Shown piece after piece: positions 54,267 through 64,000 of a stretch of DNA of 64,000 bases. The stretch spans positions 310,001-374,000 of the forward strand of contig CAOLHI010001247.1 in NCBI GenBank assembly GCA_948474755.1, written 5' to 3'. Positions within the stretch are counted from its first letter, which is position 1; each line of letters begins with the position of its first letter. Below the pieces are notes generated by a model. That model was not told where the DNA came from. It ran no database searches and saw only the letters and a list, made by a program, of their open reading frames with translations. Origin of the DNA: Ctenosaura bakeri (lineage: Eukaryota > Chordata > Lepidosauria > Squamata > Iguanidae). The position numbers and the translations under genes are program-made.

Positions 54267-54500
54267 CATTGTTGCTGTGTGCCTTCAAGTCATTTCTGAC
54301 TTATGGGGCACCCTAAGAAGGTGAACCTTTCACATGGTTTTCTTGGACAAGATTTATTCAGAGAGGGTTTGCCTTTGCCTTCCTCTGAAGCAGAGAGTGT
54401 GTGACTTGCTCAAGGTTATCTGGTGGGTTTCCATGGCTGAGTGGGGATTTGAACCCTGGCCTCCAGAGTCATAGTCCAATGCACAAACCACTATGGAAGA
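54267..54500 (-). mobile_element. tRNA-derived SINE, full length
   Basis: Plus strand runs from TTGTTGCTGTGTGCCTTCAA, through TTGGACAAGATTTATTCAGA, to GAGTCATAGTCCAATGCACA. Head, core and tail are all present. Confidence 0.88.
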
Positions 54501-54810
54501 CTGTCTCTTTGTTGTAAGCACAGAGTGGATAAATTACATTTTGGACAACAACTTCCAGTATGCTCCAGCTAACATGAATGTCAGTGCTAGCTAGGGGATT
54601 CTAGGAGTCTGTAGTCTAAAACAACTTCTTCGTGGTCTGGTTGTCAGAAGCATCTAGGACATCATGTTAAGAAAAAGAGAAATATTATTTTTAAAGATTT
54701 GGAAGACCCTATTTTCCTTCCCAAATTGACAGCAACATTTTTTTAACCTAACAATAAGGCCTCTCTAAACTGGGAAATAGGAATACATATGTAATAAATA
54801 AACATAGGTG

Positions 54811-54986
54811 CCTTTTACACTACACAATTAAAGTGCTATGATTCCACTTTAACTGCCACAGTTCCATCCTATGGAATTCTCAGCCAGCAGTCTCGTGCCT
54901 CCTAAACTACAAATTCCAGACTTCCATAGGATTCAACCATATCAGTTTAAGTGGAATTATATCGTATGGTAGTGTAGTGTATAAGG
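54811..54986. mobile_element. Foldback MITE, copy 1
   Basis: Left end CCTTTTACACTACACAATTA and reversed right end CCTTATACACTACACTACCA, with matching ATTCCACTTTAACTG / ATTCCACTTAAACTG further in. About 176 bp. It shares the CCATCCTATGGAATTCT core with the copies at 55.6 and 60.7 kb. Confidence 0.75.
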
Positions 54987-55197
54987 ACCCATAACTTTTG
55001 GTAGAGAGGTCAAAGACTGGATAGAGGGCCACATTTATAGTAGACCACCCTCTGAATGTGATCATTTTCTTCAGTTTCTAGAAGTGGGAAATTCTAAGCT
55101 AGAACTTAGTGTCTCGTGGGAAAACTGTAGTAGCTCACACATTTCTAGATTAGGCCTGCACAACAATTGTAGAGTCCCCGGAGAGCAACTGCTAGAA

Positions 55198-55496
55198 CAG
55201 CAGTTCTTAACTTGTGGTCCGTGGACCCCTGAGGGGCCGTGAAGTCTTCGCAGGGGGATTCAGGACTGCTCAGCTCACCCTCTACCCACAGCTAAACGGC
55301 TACATGACAGGAGCCAAGGCTGGCCCTGTGCATTGACATTAAATCTGCTCCAGCCTCAGACTGATAGACCATTGATGAGCAACTTTAAATAAATATTTTA
55401 TGCACTTTAGGGTTTTAACTCTTGAGTCTTGGGGGTCGCAGCAACAAAGGATATTTAAAGGTAATCCCTGGTAAAAGGAAAGATTAAGAACTCCTG
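55198..55496. mobile_element. Non-autonomous hAT element with 8-bp TSD
   Basis: The ends CAGCAGTTCTTAAC and (reversed) CAGGAGTTCTTAAT match at 12 of 14 positions. Flanks TGCTAGAA (55190-55197) and GGCTAGAG (55497-55504) agree at 6 of 8. The subterminal GTGGTCCGTGGACCCCTGAG is itself a short palindrome. 299 bp, no transposase. Confidence 0.82.
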
Positions 55497-55631
55497 GGCT
55501 AGAGTGTCTGCAGTTAGAAGGCTGTAACCAAAGCATTCTTTGAGAGCAGTTGCCAGAGAATCCACGCTCAGAGGCATTACAGTGGTGTTGGATACATAGG
55601 GAGGTGTATCAGTGATTCAGCAAGACCTAAA

Positions 55632-55729
55632 CGATTTCCACGCTAGACTGTTACAGTGCAATTATTCCACTTTCAGCATCCTATGGGATCCTGGAATAAT
55701 CACACTGTAACAATCTAGTGCGGAAATGG
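55632..55729. mobile_element. Foldback MITE, copy 2 (short)
   Basis: CTAGACTGTTACAGTGCAAT on the left mirrors CTAGATTGTTACAGTGTGAT read from the right. The centre holds TTTCAGCATCCTATGGGATC. About 98 bp; same family as the copies at 54.8 and 60.7 kb. Confidence 0.75.
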
Positions 55730-56383
55730 CCCAAGAAAGGCAAAACGAACAACAAAATCCATGTTGGCTGGGGTGTTCTGGGAAACAACATAGGATGGTG
55801 CTTCTTCTCCGTTTTTTCTTTGTTCAGATGTCTCACTAGAATCTTCTTTCCTGTGGGCTAAAGAAAACTTAACTATGGGGCGAATGGTTGAAGTGTAGTC
55901 TAAAAGTAACTTTCTTGAGTTCTGACCTTAACCCTTTCAGTTTCACATCCACATTAAATAAAGCCTCACCTCACAACTTACAGATTGGAAGCACCTTGGG
56001 GCAGGGATCTGTCTTTTATTTATTATCTTTGAGTGATAGCTGTGGCTTTTGAAGGCAGTAGTACAAATAATAATCTGTAAGCATCTTGTAATTGTAATGT
56101 ATACCGCGCCAGCAACCTTCCTGTGGCAGACAGACTGCTCATGAATGGTCCATAATGGCTGATAGGTGTTTTCTCAATAGGAGCTAATGTTCAGATAATT
56201 GCTGGATGCCTTCCTTTAATGTTTTGAATGGGAAAGGGGGCACCCCTGCCTAAAGGAAGGGAGAGATGTGGAGGACTGAGTAGAAACACAGACAAACACA
56301 TAACCACACATTTTTTTGGGAAGAGAAATCATAGCAGAGAGGCAGAACTACGAGACAGAAGCCTCCTGGGGTTAAGTTGCTTC

Positions 56384-56570
56384 GTTGTCATTATGTTCCT
56401 TCAGGTCAACCTTTATCCTATAGTTTTCTTGGCAAGGTTTAGTCAGAGCAGATTTGCCGTGGACTTTCTCTGAGGCTAAGAGTGTGTGACTTGGACAAGG
56501 TCATCCAGTGTGTTTCCACGTCTGAGCAAGAATTCAAACCCTGGCCTCTAAAGCCATAGTCCAATACTGG
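56384..56570 (-). mobile_element. tRNA-derived SINE
   Basis: Plus strand contains CTTCAGGTCAACCTTTATCC, TTTTCTTGGCAAGGTTTAGT and AATTCAAACCCTGGCCTCTA. More diverged than neighbouring copies; the extreme tail is absent. Confidence 0.75.
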
Positions 56571-57421
56571 AATCATGGACCAGTAATTAATTTCCAAAAA
56601 AGCTGGCAAACGGTTTCAAAGCACCTGTATGCATCTAAATTTCAAAATTTCAAGAAAATGTCAAAAATGGGTACAATACAAAGTAAAAACCTATGGTAAC
56701 CTCCCTCTACTACCCTAAACAATTGTGCTTTTAAACCAGATTCCCAGTTTATGATTCTCTTATATAAATAGACATGTGGAAACTGCCTTTCCTTTCTTCT
56801 TTGGGAAAGGAGTTGCTATCCTTTGGACACATTCGTAGTGCTACCACCTGTGACTAAGGCACAGGGTGAGACAAAATTCTGTGAGACTCTTAGCTCCTTG
56901 CTTAGTATCTGAGCAGGATTAGAGCACATGTTTAATTATAGCACCGCCACAGGTCCTTACTTCTAGGAAAGCATAGACGGCACTGGGCAGTGTGCAAATG
57001 CTGAACTTGGTCTGGCTTCTCTCCATTATTATTAATAACTTTCTAGCACCCTTTCTCAAACCTGGCTGCCATCCAGAAAGAAAAAGGCCTTTGCTGATAG
57101 CTCTTCCATATTGCATTACGCATCTGCCCCACTCACCCCTATTTTAAACATGATGCACAGCTACATCACATGGCTTACCATCTCTCTTCTGCCTCCACAC
57201 TTCATCTGCTCTCTGTTATTGTTCTGGGGGAGACATGACTAGCAGGGAAATGGGGGAGGAGGGAAAAAGGCTAAGAGAAAGCCCACATCCAAAATTCTGT
57301 AGCCTCAGCATTTATATAAGTGGCAGGACACTCAAAGTTCTCATCTTAGGGAGATGGTACACACTGGTATATGGAAGATGCAAATCTGTGTGAGGATGTC
57401 CTCTGTTTGCAGGGCTGTCCT

Positions 57422-57604
57422 GAGAGTCAGTGTGATATAATGGTTTGAGAGTTAGATTACAACCCAGGAGACCAGGGTTTGATTCCTTGCCCAGCCATGG
57501 AAACTCACTGAGAGACCTTGGATCAGTCTCTAAAAAAGCCCCCCCCCATGATAGGGTCACCATAAGTTGGAAACAACTTGAAGGCACATAACAGTAACAA
57601 CAAT
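57422..57604 (+). mobile_element. tRNA-derived SINE with internal deletion
   Basis: Head GAGTCAGTGTGATATAATGG, promoter region AGACCAGGGTTTGATTCC, then a jump from the core to ATGATAGGGTCACCATAAGT and the tail GAAGGCACATAACAGTAACA. About 50 bp of the core is missing. Confidence 0.82.
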
Positions 57605-57664
57605 AATTTCCATATTTGCATCTGTGCATATAAATTAGCCTAAGGATTCCAATTTATAAACAAG

Positions 57665-57795
57665 GGACAAAGCATGCCGCTCTATACCCTGTCAGATCTT
57701 TGGTCCAACTGTCCCATTATTTTCAGTTCTGACAGTCAGTCATGGCTCTCCAGATCTTTAGACAGGCTCCTTTCCTAGCCCTATCTGATCTGTTG
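57665..57795 (-). repeat. SINE fragment, second tRNA family
   Basis: CATGCCGCTCTATACCCTGT, AGATCTTTGGTCCAACTGTC and CATGGCTCTCCAGATCTTTA resemble the start of the element at 43995 (ATATGAAGCTACCTTA...). The promoter region is not clear here. Confidence 0.5.
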
Positions 57796-57805
57796 TGGTT
57801 GCCTG

Positions 57806-57895
57806 TGCCAGTATTTACCAGGCCTGATCCGGCTTAGCTTTTGAAGTCAGACGAAACTGAATACGTGCAGGGTGGTGCAAATTTGGATTAGGTCA
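57806..57895 (-). repeat. 5S rRNA-derived fragment
   Basis: GTATTTACCAGGCCTGATCC, GGCTTAGCTTTTGAAGTCAG and ACGTGCAGGGTGGTGCAAAT follow the complement of the 5S rRNA internal promoter region and 5' end. It is a second 5S-like segment, covering a part of 5S that overlaps and extends the one at 22957. Either a SINE fragment or a 5S pseudogene. Confidence 0.65.
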
Positions 57896-57899
57896 GTGA

Positions 57900-58780
57900 T
57901 GCTCTCATAATGCTCATTGTTGCGGGTTACCCAAGCAATTAGCAAAAGCACCTGACAATTACGTTGTACCATTTAAAACTATGACTATTAGAACTATATT
58001 GCAGCCATAGCCATTTGGTACCATGAGTTCCTGAAAGATTTTGAATTCCCTGGAGGTCTGGCTTCATTCTTCTTGGGCAAGCATTAGCAGGTGACAGTAT
58101 TTGCTTACATCTCTGGAAAACTTCACCTGAGGATTTTGGGACACAGAATGCTGTCCATGGTTGATATAAAAAAAGGGCATCCTTGGGAGGGCATCCTTGG
58201 ACAGTTGTTTAAAAAGTCCAGGAAGGGACCACTTTGCCCTCTTTCTCAAAGAATGGCTCTCCCATCTGCAACATATACACGCTGCAGAAGTTGTCCCTTG
58301 CTCATACCACTCTCCTGCCTACCTAGATGGGCAAAACAGATTCCTGACCACTTGCCACTCACTCACCTGCCCTCTTCTTCTTGGCATGTAGGTAAATTGG
58401 CAATGGCAGTAAAGAAACAACTTCCAGCTGTTTTCTTCCTTTCAACAGTGACTTCCAAAGTAAAATGCTTTCAAGCATTTTATCAGGGTTTCCCCCAGGA
58501 CTCTAAAGTTGGTCAGGTAAAAGGAGCAAGAGTAGATCAGATTCATTTTCTTCTACTTTGCTGCCAACTGTCATTCCCAGGGAGGAGAAAGATAATCTGC
58601 CCCCCACCCATTATTGCTAAGAGCATTGAAAACTACAAGAAACTTCAGCAGTATTAGTTGGTCCAACTACAAAGATCACAGCAGCATTATCCAGAGTTTG
58701 TAAAAGTTGCTTTAACGACAACTCCCAAATTCCCCAAACTGTGTTGACTGGGGGATTCGGGGTGTTATGGTCCAAAAATA
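57900..58780. other. Intergenic; one long frame but no gene supported
   Basis: A plus-strand frame of 188 codons (58091-58657) is open but resembles no family, has no conserved motif, and includes a 10-bp direct repeat (GGGCATCCTTGG). I regard it as chance. Confidence 0.4.
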
Positions 58781-58782
58781 AT

Positions 58783-58821
58783 TAACTGTTACTAACTCTG
58801 CATATAAGTTAGTAACAGTTA
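58783..58821. repeat. Perfect 15-bp inverted repeat
   Basis: TAACTGTTACTAACT (58783-58797) and AGTTAGTAACAGTTA (58807-58821) with a 9-nt loop, just upstream of a SINE. It is probably the end of a small foldback element that begins near 58700 (ACAACTCCCAAATTCCCC). Confidence 0.75.
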
Positions 58822-58834
58822 ATAACTCTGAATA

Positions 58835-59075
58835 TGAGAGCCAGTGTGGGGTAGTGGTTTGAATATTGGTCTACAACTCTGTAGATGAGGGTTCAGATCC
58901 CCACTCAGCCATAGAAACCAAGTGGGTGACCTTGGGAAGGTCACACTTTCTCAGCCTCAGAGGAAAGTAAAGGTAAATCTCTTCTGAACAAATCTTGCCA
59001 AGAAAACTACCATGTTAGGTTTGCCATAGAGTCATCATAATCCAGAAATTACTCTGATGTGCGCATCGTCAACAA
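58835..59075 (+). mobile_element. tRNA-derived SINE, full length
   Basis: Head GAGAGCCAGTGTGGGGTAGT, box-B-like GGGTTCAGATCC, core CACACTTTCTCAGCCTCAGA, and a diverged tail (GATGTGCGCATCGTCAACAA). Confidence 0.85.
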
Positions 59076-59299
59076 GAGGTTATTTGGTGTGCAATAGCAC
59101 TGTGCCTGAAAAATTGCAAAAATAAAAATGATAAACCAAAAAATTGCCAGAATACAACATTGAGACATGAAATGCATAAATGGTGGAAACAGAGCACACG
59201 TAAAAAAATGTTGTAGTACTGTATACCTGAAAAGCACGACATTAGCATCTGTAGTCTCACTTGTTTCCAGCAATTATTATACCCAAAGCTGGTCTCTCC

Positions 59300-59356
59300 G
59301 TCATAAGGTCACCATAAGTAAAAGCCAATTTGAGAGCACATAACAGCAGTAACAAG
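59300..59356 (+). repeat. SINE tail fragment
   Basis: TAAGGTCACCATAAGTAAAA and GAGAGCACATAACAGCAGTA match only the last part of the SINE. Confidence 0.65.
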
Positions 59357-59359
59357 CCT

Positions 59360-60300
59360 ATAGTATTATTCTGAGATGCACAATACCTTTATTTGATAAC
59401 AAAAATGACCTAAAAGTCAACCTTTAAAACCTTTCAGAACTCTGTATCAGGCTTGTTGTTGCAAAACTGAGGTGGTTGGGGAGGGGAACAGAAGACCCAA
59501 AGTCATCCTGCTGGCAAAATGTTGCTTACTTAAGTCCAAAGATGGGGACTGAACACTTGAAGAATTAGCTTGACTTGTGTTGGTGGGCCTGCAGACGTTG
59601 CAAAGAGTAATTGCTGTTCTTTGCCTCTTTTTCTATTTCAGTAGACAAGGAGGTTGCATGAACCCATTCCATTGGCGTCTATTACATATAGTGGAATTCT
59701 GTGTCCACTGCATGTTGCTTGAATTGACCTGAAGCACCAAATAATATGGTAAGTCCCCATTAAGAGATTAAATTAAGTGATATGTACTGGGCGCCAAAAA
59801 AATTAACTTCTGAGTGACTTCCTTTAGAAAGAAGGCTTCTCCTGTGCTTAAAACCAGTGAGGGAGGCCAAAATGGAGAAATGGCTCTCCACATCCTCTGT
59901 GGGTCATTTGGGGACAATTGTTTTAAATTTGTGGAGGGGAACACGGCCCTCAAAGGTCCCCTGGGAGGCTTATGTGGCCCCCTAAAATCTCTGGTTGTTA
60001 CCTACCTCTGCTATAGCATGATTGACTCCATTTTCACAGGCAGAAAACTTAGGAAGAGAGAGGTTTGTTCCAAGCCAACCTGTGGCTCAATGGCTGCTCT
60101 TGGATTTCAGCCTCTTTCTTATGGACCTTCAGCACAGAGTTCTTTGTTTCTTGGACTGCATAGCTCTGCGTTTGTTAGTACAGTATGGGATAGAGGGAAG
60201 CATAAATGAAAATATACCATTTATAATTGCAGGGAACTGGGCCCAGAAGCAGCAGGAATAGTTGACAGAGTTACCGTAGATATGTTTACTCTGGAGGACT
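59360..60300. other. Intergenic, nothing recognised
   Basis: No gene or named repeat was recognised. Overlapping open frames at 59814-60261 have no family resemblance. Confidence 0.4.
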
Positions 60301-60302
60301 GA

Positions 60303-60500
60303 TTGATAGGTGATACAATAGCCATCTTCAAGTATCCAAAGAGCTGTCATGTAGAAGATGGTGACAGCTTGTTTTCTGCTGCTCTAGAAAGTAGAATCCA
60401 AACCAGAGGCTTCAAATTACAAGAAAGGAGATCTCCATTAAACATTAAGAACTTCCTGATGGTAAAGGCAGTTGGACAGTGGAATGCTCTTTCTCAGCGG
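60303..60500 (+). repeat. CR1 ORF2 fragment
   Basis: Conceptual reading gives GDTIAIFKYPKSCHVEDG then SLFSAALESRIQTRGFKLQE, which follows the C-terminal part of the CR1 ORF2 in the 52 kb copy ([20 protein letters not shown]). Diverged, both ends lost. Confidence 0.8.
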
Positions 60501-60690
60501 CAGACTCTTCAACGTTTCACAGATTAAAACTGGGACACCTATGGCCAATCAACATCAGAGTGGTGTCAAGATGCAGAAGTTATTCATGAGAAAGAGTACA
60601 CAAGATAGGATTGGCTACAGCAGTCTGCTTTTGTCTGAACCTACAGGGAAGGGTAAGATTATACCTCTTCCTGTCCTCTCTCCTCTACTG

Positions 60691-60871
60691 AGGCCTTTCC
60701 GCACTAGCCTGTTATAACACGATGATTCCACTTTCAACATCCTATGGAATCCTGGGGTTTGCAGTTCCGGGAGGGGCCAGCCGGCCCCTCCTGGAACTGC
60801 AAACCCCAGGATTCCATAGGATGTTGAAAGTGGAATCATCGCGCTATAACAGGCTAGTGCAGAAAAGGCCT
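60691..60871. mobile_element. Near-perfect inverted repeat, MITE copy 3
   Basis: Two arms of about 88 bp meet at GCCGGC (about 60779-60784). The left arm runs AGGCCTTTCCGCACTAGCCT ... ATGATTCCACTTTCAACATC ... GCAGTTCCGGGAGGGGCC and the right arm is its complement with only a handful of mismatches. The outermost CACTAGCCTGTTATAAC and inner TTCCACTTTCAACATCCTAT are shared with the copies at 54.8 and 55.6 kb. No coding capacity. Confidence 0.85.
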
Positions 60872-60898
60872 GAGTCAATTTTGAACTCAGCTAAGCTG

Positions 60899-61065
60899 AG
60901 GGAGGAGGAGACAGAAACTGACATTTTAAAAGCAGCTGAAAAGGTGAAAAACTTCTTTTGCATTTTGAGCTCAGCTGGTAGCAGTTTTAGTGAGCTGATG
61001 ACAAAGGAATGAACAGGGAGGAGGAGACAGAAACTGCGACATTGTAAAGGCAGCTGAAAAAGTGG
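60899..61065. repeat. Imperfect direct repeat, about 45 bp
   Basis: GGAGGAGGAGACAGAAACTG with the following ACATTTTAAAAGCAGCTGAA (from 60899) recurs from about 61017 as GGAGGAGGAGACAGAAACTG with ACATTGTAAAGGCAGCTGAA. The period is about 118 bp. Confidence 0.75.
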
Positions 61066-61103
61066 GGTGACAAATAATTAATCAGGACTGTCCCTGCTAA
61101 ATC

Positions 61104-61274
61104 AGGATACTTGGAGGGTAGGCAGCAGGCAGTGGTCTCTCCTTCATTAGAGGTTTTGAAACAGAGGTGGGATGTCAAGGATGGAGCAGGTATGGATTTC
61201 ATATATTGAGAGAGGGTTGGACTAGATGACCCCTGGGATCTTTTCCAGCCTCACACATCTGTGATTCTTTGGCT
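61104..61274 (+). repeat. CR1-like LINE 3' end, older subfamily
   Basis: AGTGGTCTCTCCTTCATTAG, AGAGGGTTGGACTAGATGAC and CACATCTGTGATTCTTTGG follow the CR1 3' end but with a different tail from the young copies. Confidence 0.65.
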
Positions 61275-61279
61275 CTCAC

Positions 61280-63120
61280 AATTGCATACCCATCTGGGGG
61301 TCTTGAGAGTGTTTCACATCCATTTGCTCCTTGTCGTTTTTACAAAGAAGTAAATTATCTCCTGTATTTCAGATAAAGGAAGGCATGTCAGGATTCCCAA
61401 CCCTGGGTTGCAGCTCCCACTCCAACTTATATGAGAAAGAGTCAGCCATCATAGAAGAAATGCCATCAGAGTCTACAGAAGGGTAGGCCTTGGCTGCTTC
61501 TGCCCGCAGAGCCATAAACTCCACATTGCCAGGCTACCACTGTAGGCAACAAATTGTGGAGGAAACAAATGGAAAGGAGCAGGAGTATGAGCTTCCAGGT
61601 CAAGAAACTAGCCCTCATCACTTTCCTGTAAAAAAGAAGAGACCAGAGAGGATAAACTGCTAGACTAAGCAATAAAGCCGTCCAGTGTAAACTGCAGACC
61701 TCATCAAGACAAGCTGAATCTCTCTGAGAATCTGCAAGTTTACATATGCTAGTTCCTACAAACAACAGCACTACAAAGCAATGCAAAAATTCCAAAATCT
61801 AAAAAAGTATTATAATACATACAAATGAAAAAACAATATTTAACAAAACTACAAACATTAAACTAAACTACAACTAACTAAAAAGGACTAGAAATAACTA
61901 AAAATTGTTCCGTCTTAACATCAGAGCAAAAAGACAAGTGATGTGCCAAAGGCCACCTAATTAATCCATGGCAGAGCTGAATTTCCGATTTGGGACTTTT
62001 TGGTTCATGATAGCTCACTTGTTTGGCCGCCACATCACACCAACAATGTAAAACATTTGTAACCTGTCAAGATGTGTAAAGCAAAGCCTGTGTTCTTCTG
62101 ACACAAAAGATCCAGCAGTTAATTCACTTTTTCAAATTTTTTTGCCATCCATCAATTTGTCTGTGAACACATATTTCTGACAGCTCTATTAATAGAAAGC
62201 CTGATCACTGTTCTGGGCACTGAAGGTTACATGCAATACTCTAGTATCCGAGCCATACGGTGCAACAGCATAAGGTCATCTATTGGCAGTAATGCCTGCT
62301 TAGCTGACCATGAGTCTTGACTGGGTGGTATTTGGTGCTGGCTGCCCAAGGGATCCAATTCTGCCTCCTTTGGGTCAGGAATCAAAACCTTCACCAACTC
62401 AGCTGCTGTTCAAGATGTGGGAAAAGTTGGATTTCTTCTGCTGTTTTAGCTGCAGGATTTGGTAGAACTCCATCAGACAAGCCTTCTGTACTGAATTATA
62501 AAAATCAGGTGGGCAGCTGTGCAGAGTGGGCTTTCATTCCCAGACACCACCATTACCCTTGTAGGCTGTTATGTTGCAGTGCACTGGAAAGTGATTCCAT
62601 GCCACTTCTAGACACTACTCTCAGCCCAAAAGGGACGAAGAGGTCTGTGGGGAAGGCAAACTGCTGTATTTGGGTGCAGTTTGGGTTGAGTTGAAAATTG
62701 CATCAAAATCACCCTGGGAAAAATGGAGGGTGGCTTTTGAGGGACTTCTAGTAGAGCTTTAGGAGCCACAAAAGGGGAATTGAGGGGCAGCATGCTGTTC
62801 ACAAGCCACAGTTTCTCACACTGATACAACTGAACTCCAGGCTTGGACACTCTGGCGATGAAGCCTGAAAGACTTGACCTCTCTGTGTTGGCATGCCCAT
62901 GGAAACTCTACTCCCAGAATACATAAATGGCATTCTGGGGGTTATAATTCAGAGGAAGGAAGGAAGAAAGAAAGGAAGAAATGTTTCCAGCCTCTGAACC
63001 AGTTCTGGAATTTTTCATCTTCAAGAGTCTTTTGTAAAGCGAATGGCTCTTAATTGCCCAATCAAGACTGAATTTTGTGTTAGAAAACGGATAGCAACAC
63101 CTTGTTGCTCAGAAAACCCA
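61280..63120. other. Intergenic, nothing recognised
   Basis: No gene was recognised. A minus-strand frame of 109 codons (61466-61795) is hydrophobic but has no family resemblance. A purine-rich GGAA/GAAA stretch lies at 62951-62980. Confidence 0.4.
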
Positions 63121-63124
63121 CCTT

Positions 63125-63148
63125 CTCCCTCCCTCCCTCCCTCCCTCA
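63125..63148. repeat. (CCCT)n microsatellite
   Basis: About six CCCT units, uninterrupted. Confidence 0.9.
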
Positions 63149-63440
63149 GGAGGGTACACAGCCAACCCACCTACTGTGAGGACTGTTGCTAAATATAAAG
63201 GGAACAGAGCAGGCTTGGGGCAGGTGGTACCAGATGACATCATTGTTCCTGCTGATCTAAAAATACTTATGCTCTGATCCTGTGAGCCCTTTCTGGGTTA
63301 CAGGGATGGGAATTGTGTGGCCCCCAAGGTATTGTTGGAGTAATTGAGACTTGCGTTGTTCTTCACCCTTGGTAGACTGGCTAGGCTGCTGGCATTTGCA
63401 GTCCAACAACATCTGAAGGGCCACATGATTCCTATGACAT

Positions 63441-63660
63441 GTTGTTGCTGTGCACTTTCAAGTCATCTCTGATTTGAGCCTATCGCAGTCTTTTCTTGGC
63501 AAAATTTGTTCAGAGGGGGCTTGCCTTTCCCTTCCTCTGAGGCTGAGGGAGAGTGAATGCTCAAGGTCACCCAGTGGGTTCCCATGGCTGAATGGGGATT
63601 GGAACCCTGAGGTCCTAGAGTCCTAGTCCAGTGCTCAAACAACTGCACCACTCTGGTTCT
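63441..63660 (-). mobile_element. tRNA-derived SINE, full length
   Basis: Plus strand runs GTTGTTGCTGTGCACTTTCA, TTTTCTTGGCAAAATTTGTT, CTTCCTCTGAGGCTGAGGGA, to CTCAAACAACTGCACCACTC. All three parts are present. Confidence 0.88.
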
Positions 63661-64000
63661 GCTATAATTCTGACAGTGTCTGTTCTACGCTTCTTTAAGT
63701 TTATCTCTGTCGGTCTGGCACTAGAGCAGCGGGGCTTTCAGGCTGGAGGACACATTATGTCCAGAATAGTTGGGCAGTCTTCAGTTTTGCTAGATCCACA
63801 TTGCTGGGGCTCTGCAAGATCCCCTAAAGGAGACAGATGGAACACAAAAGCTCAAGGTGGCAGACACAGCTCTAATAATGAAAGAACAAAGTGGACAACT
63901 AAGCTCATGCTCAGCCCCCAAACTGTTCCTAGTGACCATCGGCCACACTGCACGTTGGTGGTTGGGGTACAACAGCGTCTGTGGGGCTCCAAGCTCTGTA

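Noticed and set aside
58091..58657. Plus-strand frame of 188 codons
   Set aside because: It is the longest frame outside the CR1 element but has no recognisable domain, no splice context and an internal short direct repeat. It is best explained by chance.
61466..61795. Hydrophobic minus-strand frame of 109 codons
   Set aside because: A signal-peptide-like start arises easily from T-rich sequence. There is no family resemblance and no exon structure.
49000..64000. Exons of an upstream neighbour gene (for example a SPNS family member, which lies next to UBE2G1 in mammals)
   Set aside because: I looked for conserved transmembrane exons with splice sites on both strands and found none.

Overview
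The window is vertebrate nuclear DNA, most likely from a squamate reptile (a lizard). The grounds are the interspersed repeats: many tRNA-derived SINEs with an ACAACAAC-type tail, CR1 LINE copies ending in an ATTCTATG repeat, a 5S rRNA-derived SINE, a DIRS-type tyrosine-recombinase retroelement, an L1 relic, and several hAT-like and pogo/Tigger-like DNA elements. The species cannot be named from the sequence alone.

Only one host protein-coding gene is supported: UBE2G1, the ubiquitin-conjugating enzyme E2 G1, on the minus strand. All five coding exons can be read with canonical GT-AG junctions (48253-48208, 20246-20144, 17218-17121, 15957-15779, 14754-14668). They join in phase to 513 nt, which is 170 codons plus stop and equals the family's usual length. 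The stop codon lies in the fifth exon. A donor 38 nt beyond it splices to a separate 3' UTR exon starting at 11763. A CpG-rich promoter with NRF1-like and YY1-like sites covers the first exon (about 48.03-49.0 kb). Intron 1 is about 28 kb and carries most of the repeats.

Layout: 1-5330 is downstream intergenic DNA with an hAT element and SINE/LINE tails. 5331-10215 is a decayed DIRS-like retroelement on the minus strand with inverted terminal repeats. About 10.2-11.76 kb is the UBE2G1 3' UTR exon plus flank, with the 3' end unresolved. 11.76-48.25 kb is the gene body. Upstream, about 49.0-64.0 kb has no gene I can support; it holds a CR1 element with a nearly complete reverse transcriptase frame (52.05-54.16 kb), a cluster of related foldback elements (54.8, 55.6 and 60.7 kb), an hAT element with target-site duplication, and many SINEs.

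The points most worth a second look are structural. One is a 186-bp palindrome in UBE2G1 intron 2 flanked by a perfect 14-bp direct repeat. Others are the near-perfect 180-bp inverted repeat at 60.7 kb, the DIRS relic, the spliced 3' UTR, and a CT microsatellite serving as the polypyrimidine tract of exon 2. I did not find a previously undescribed gene system.
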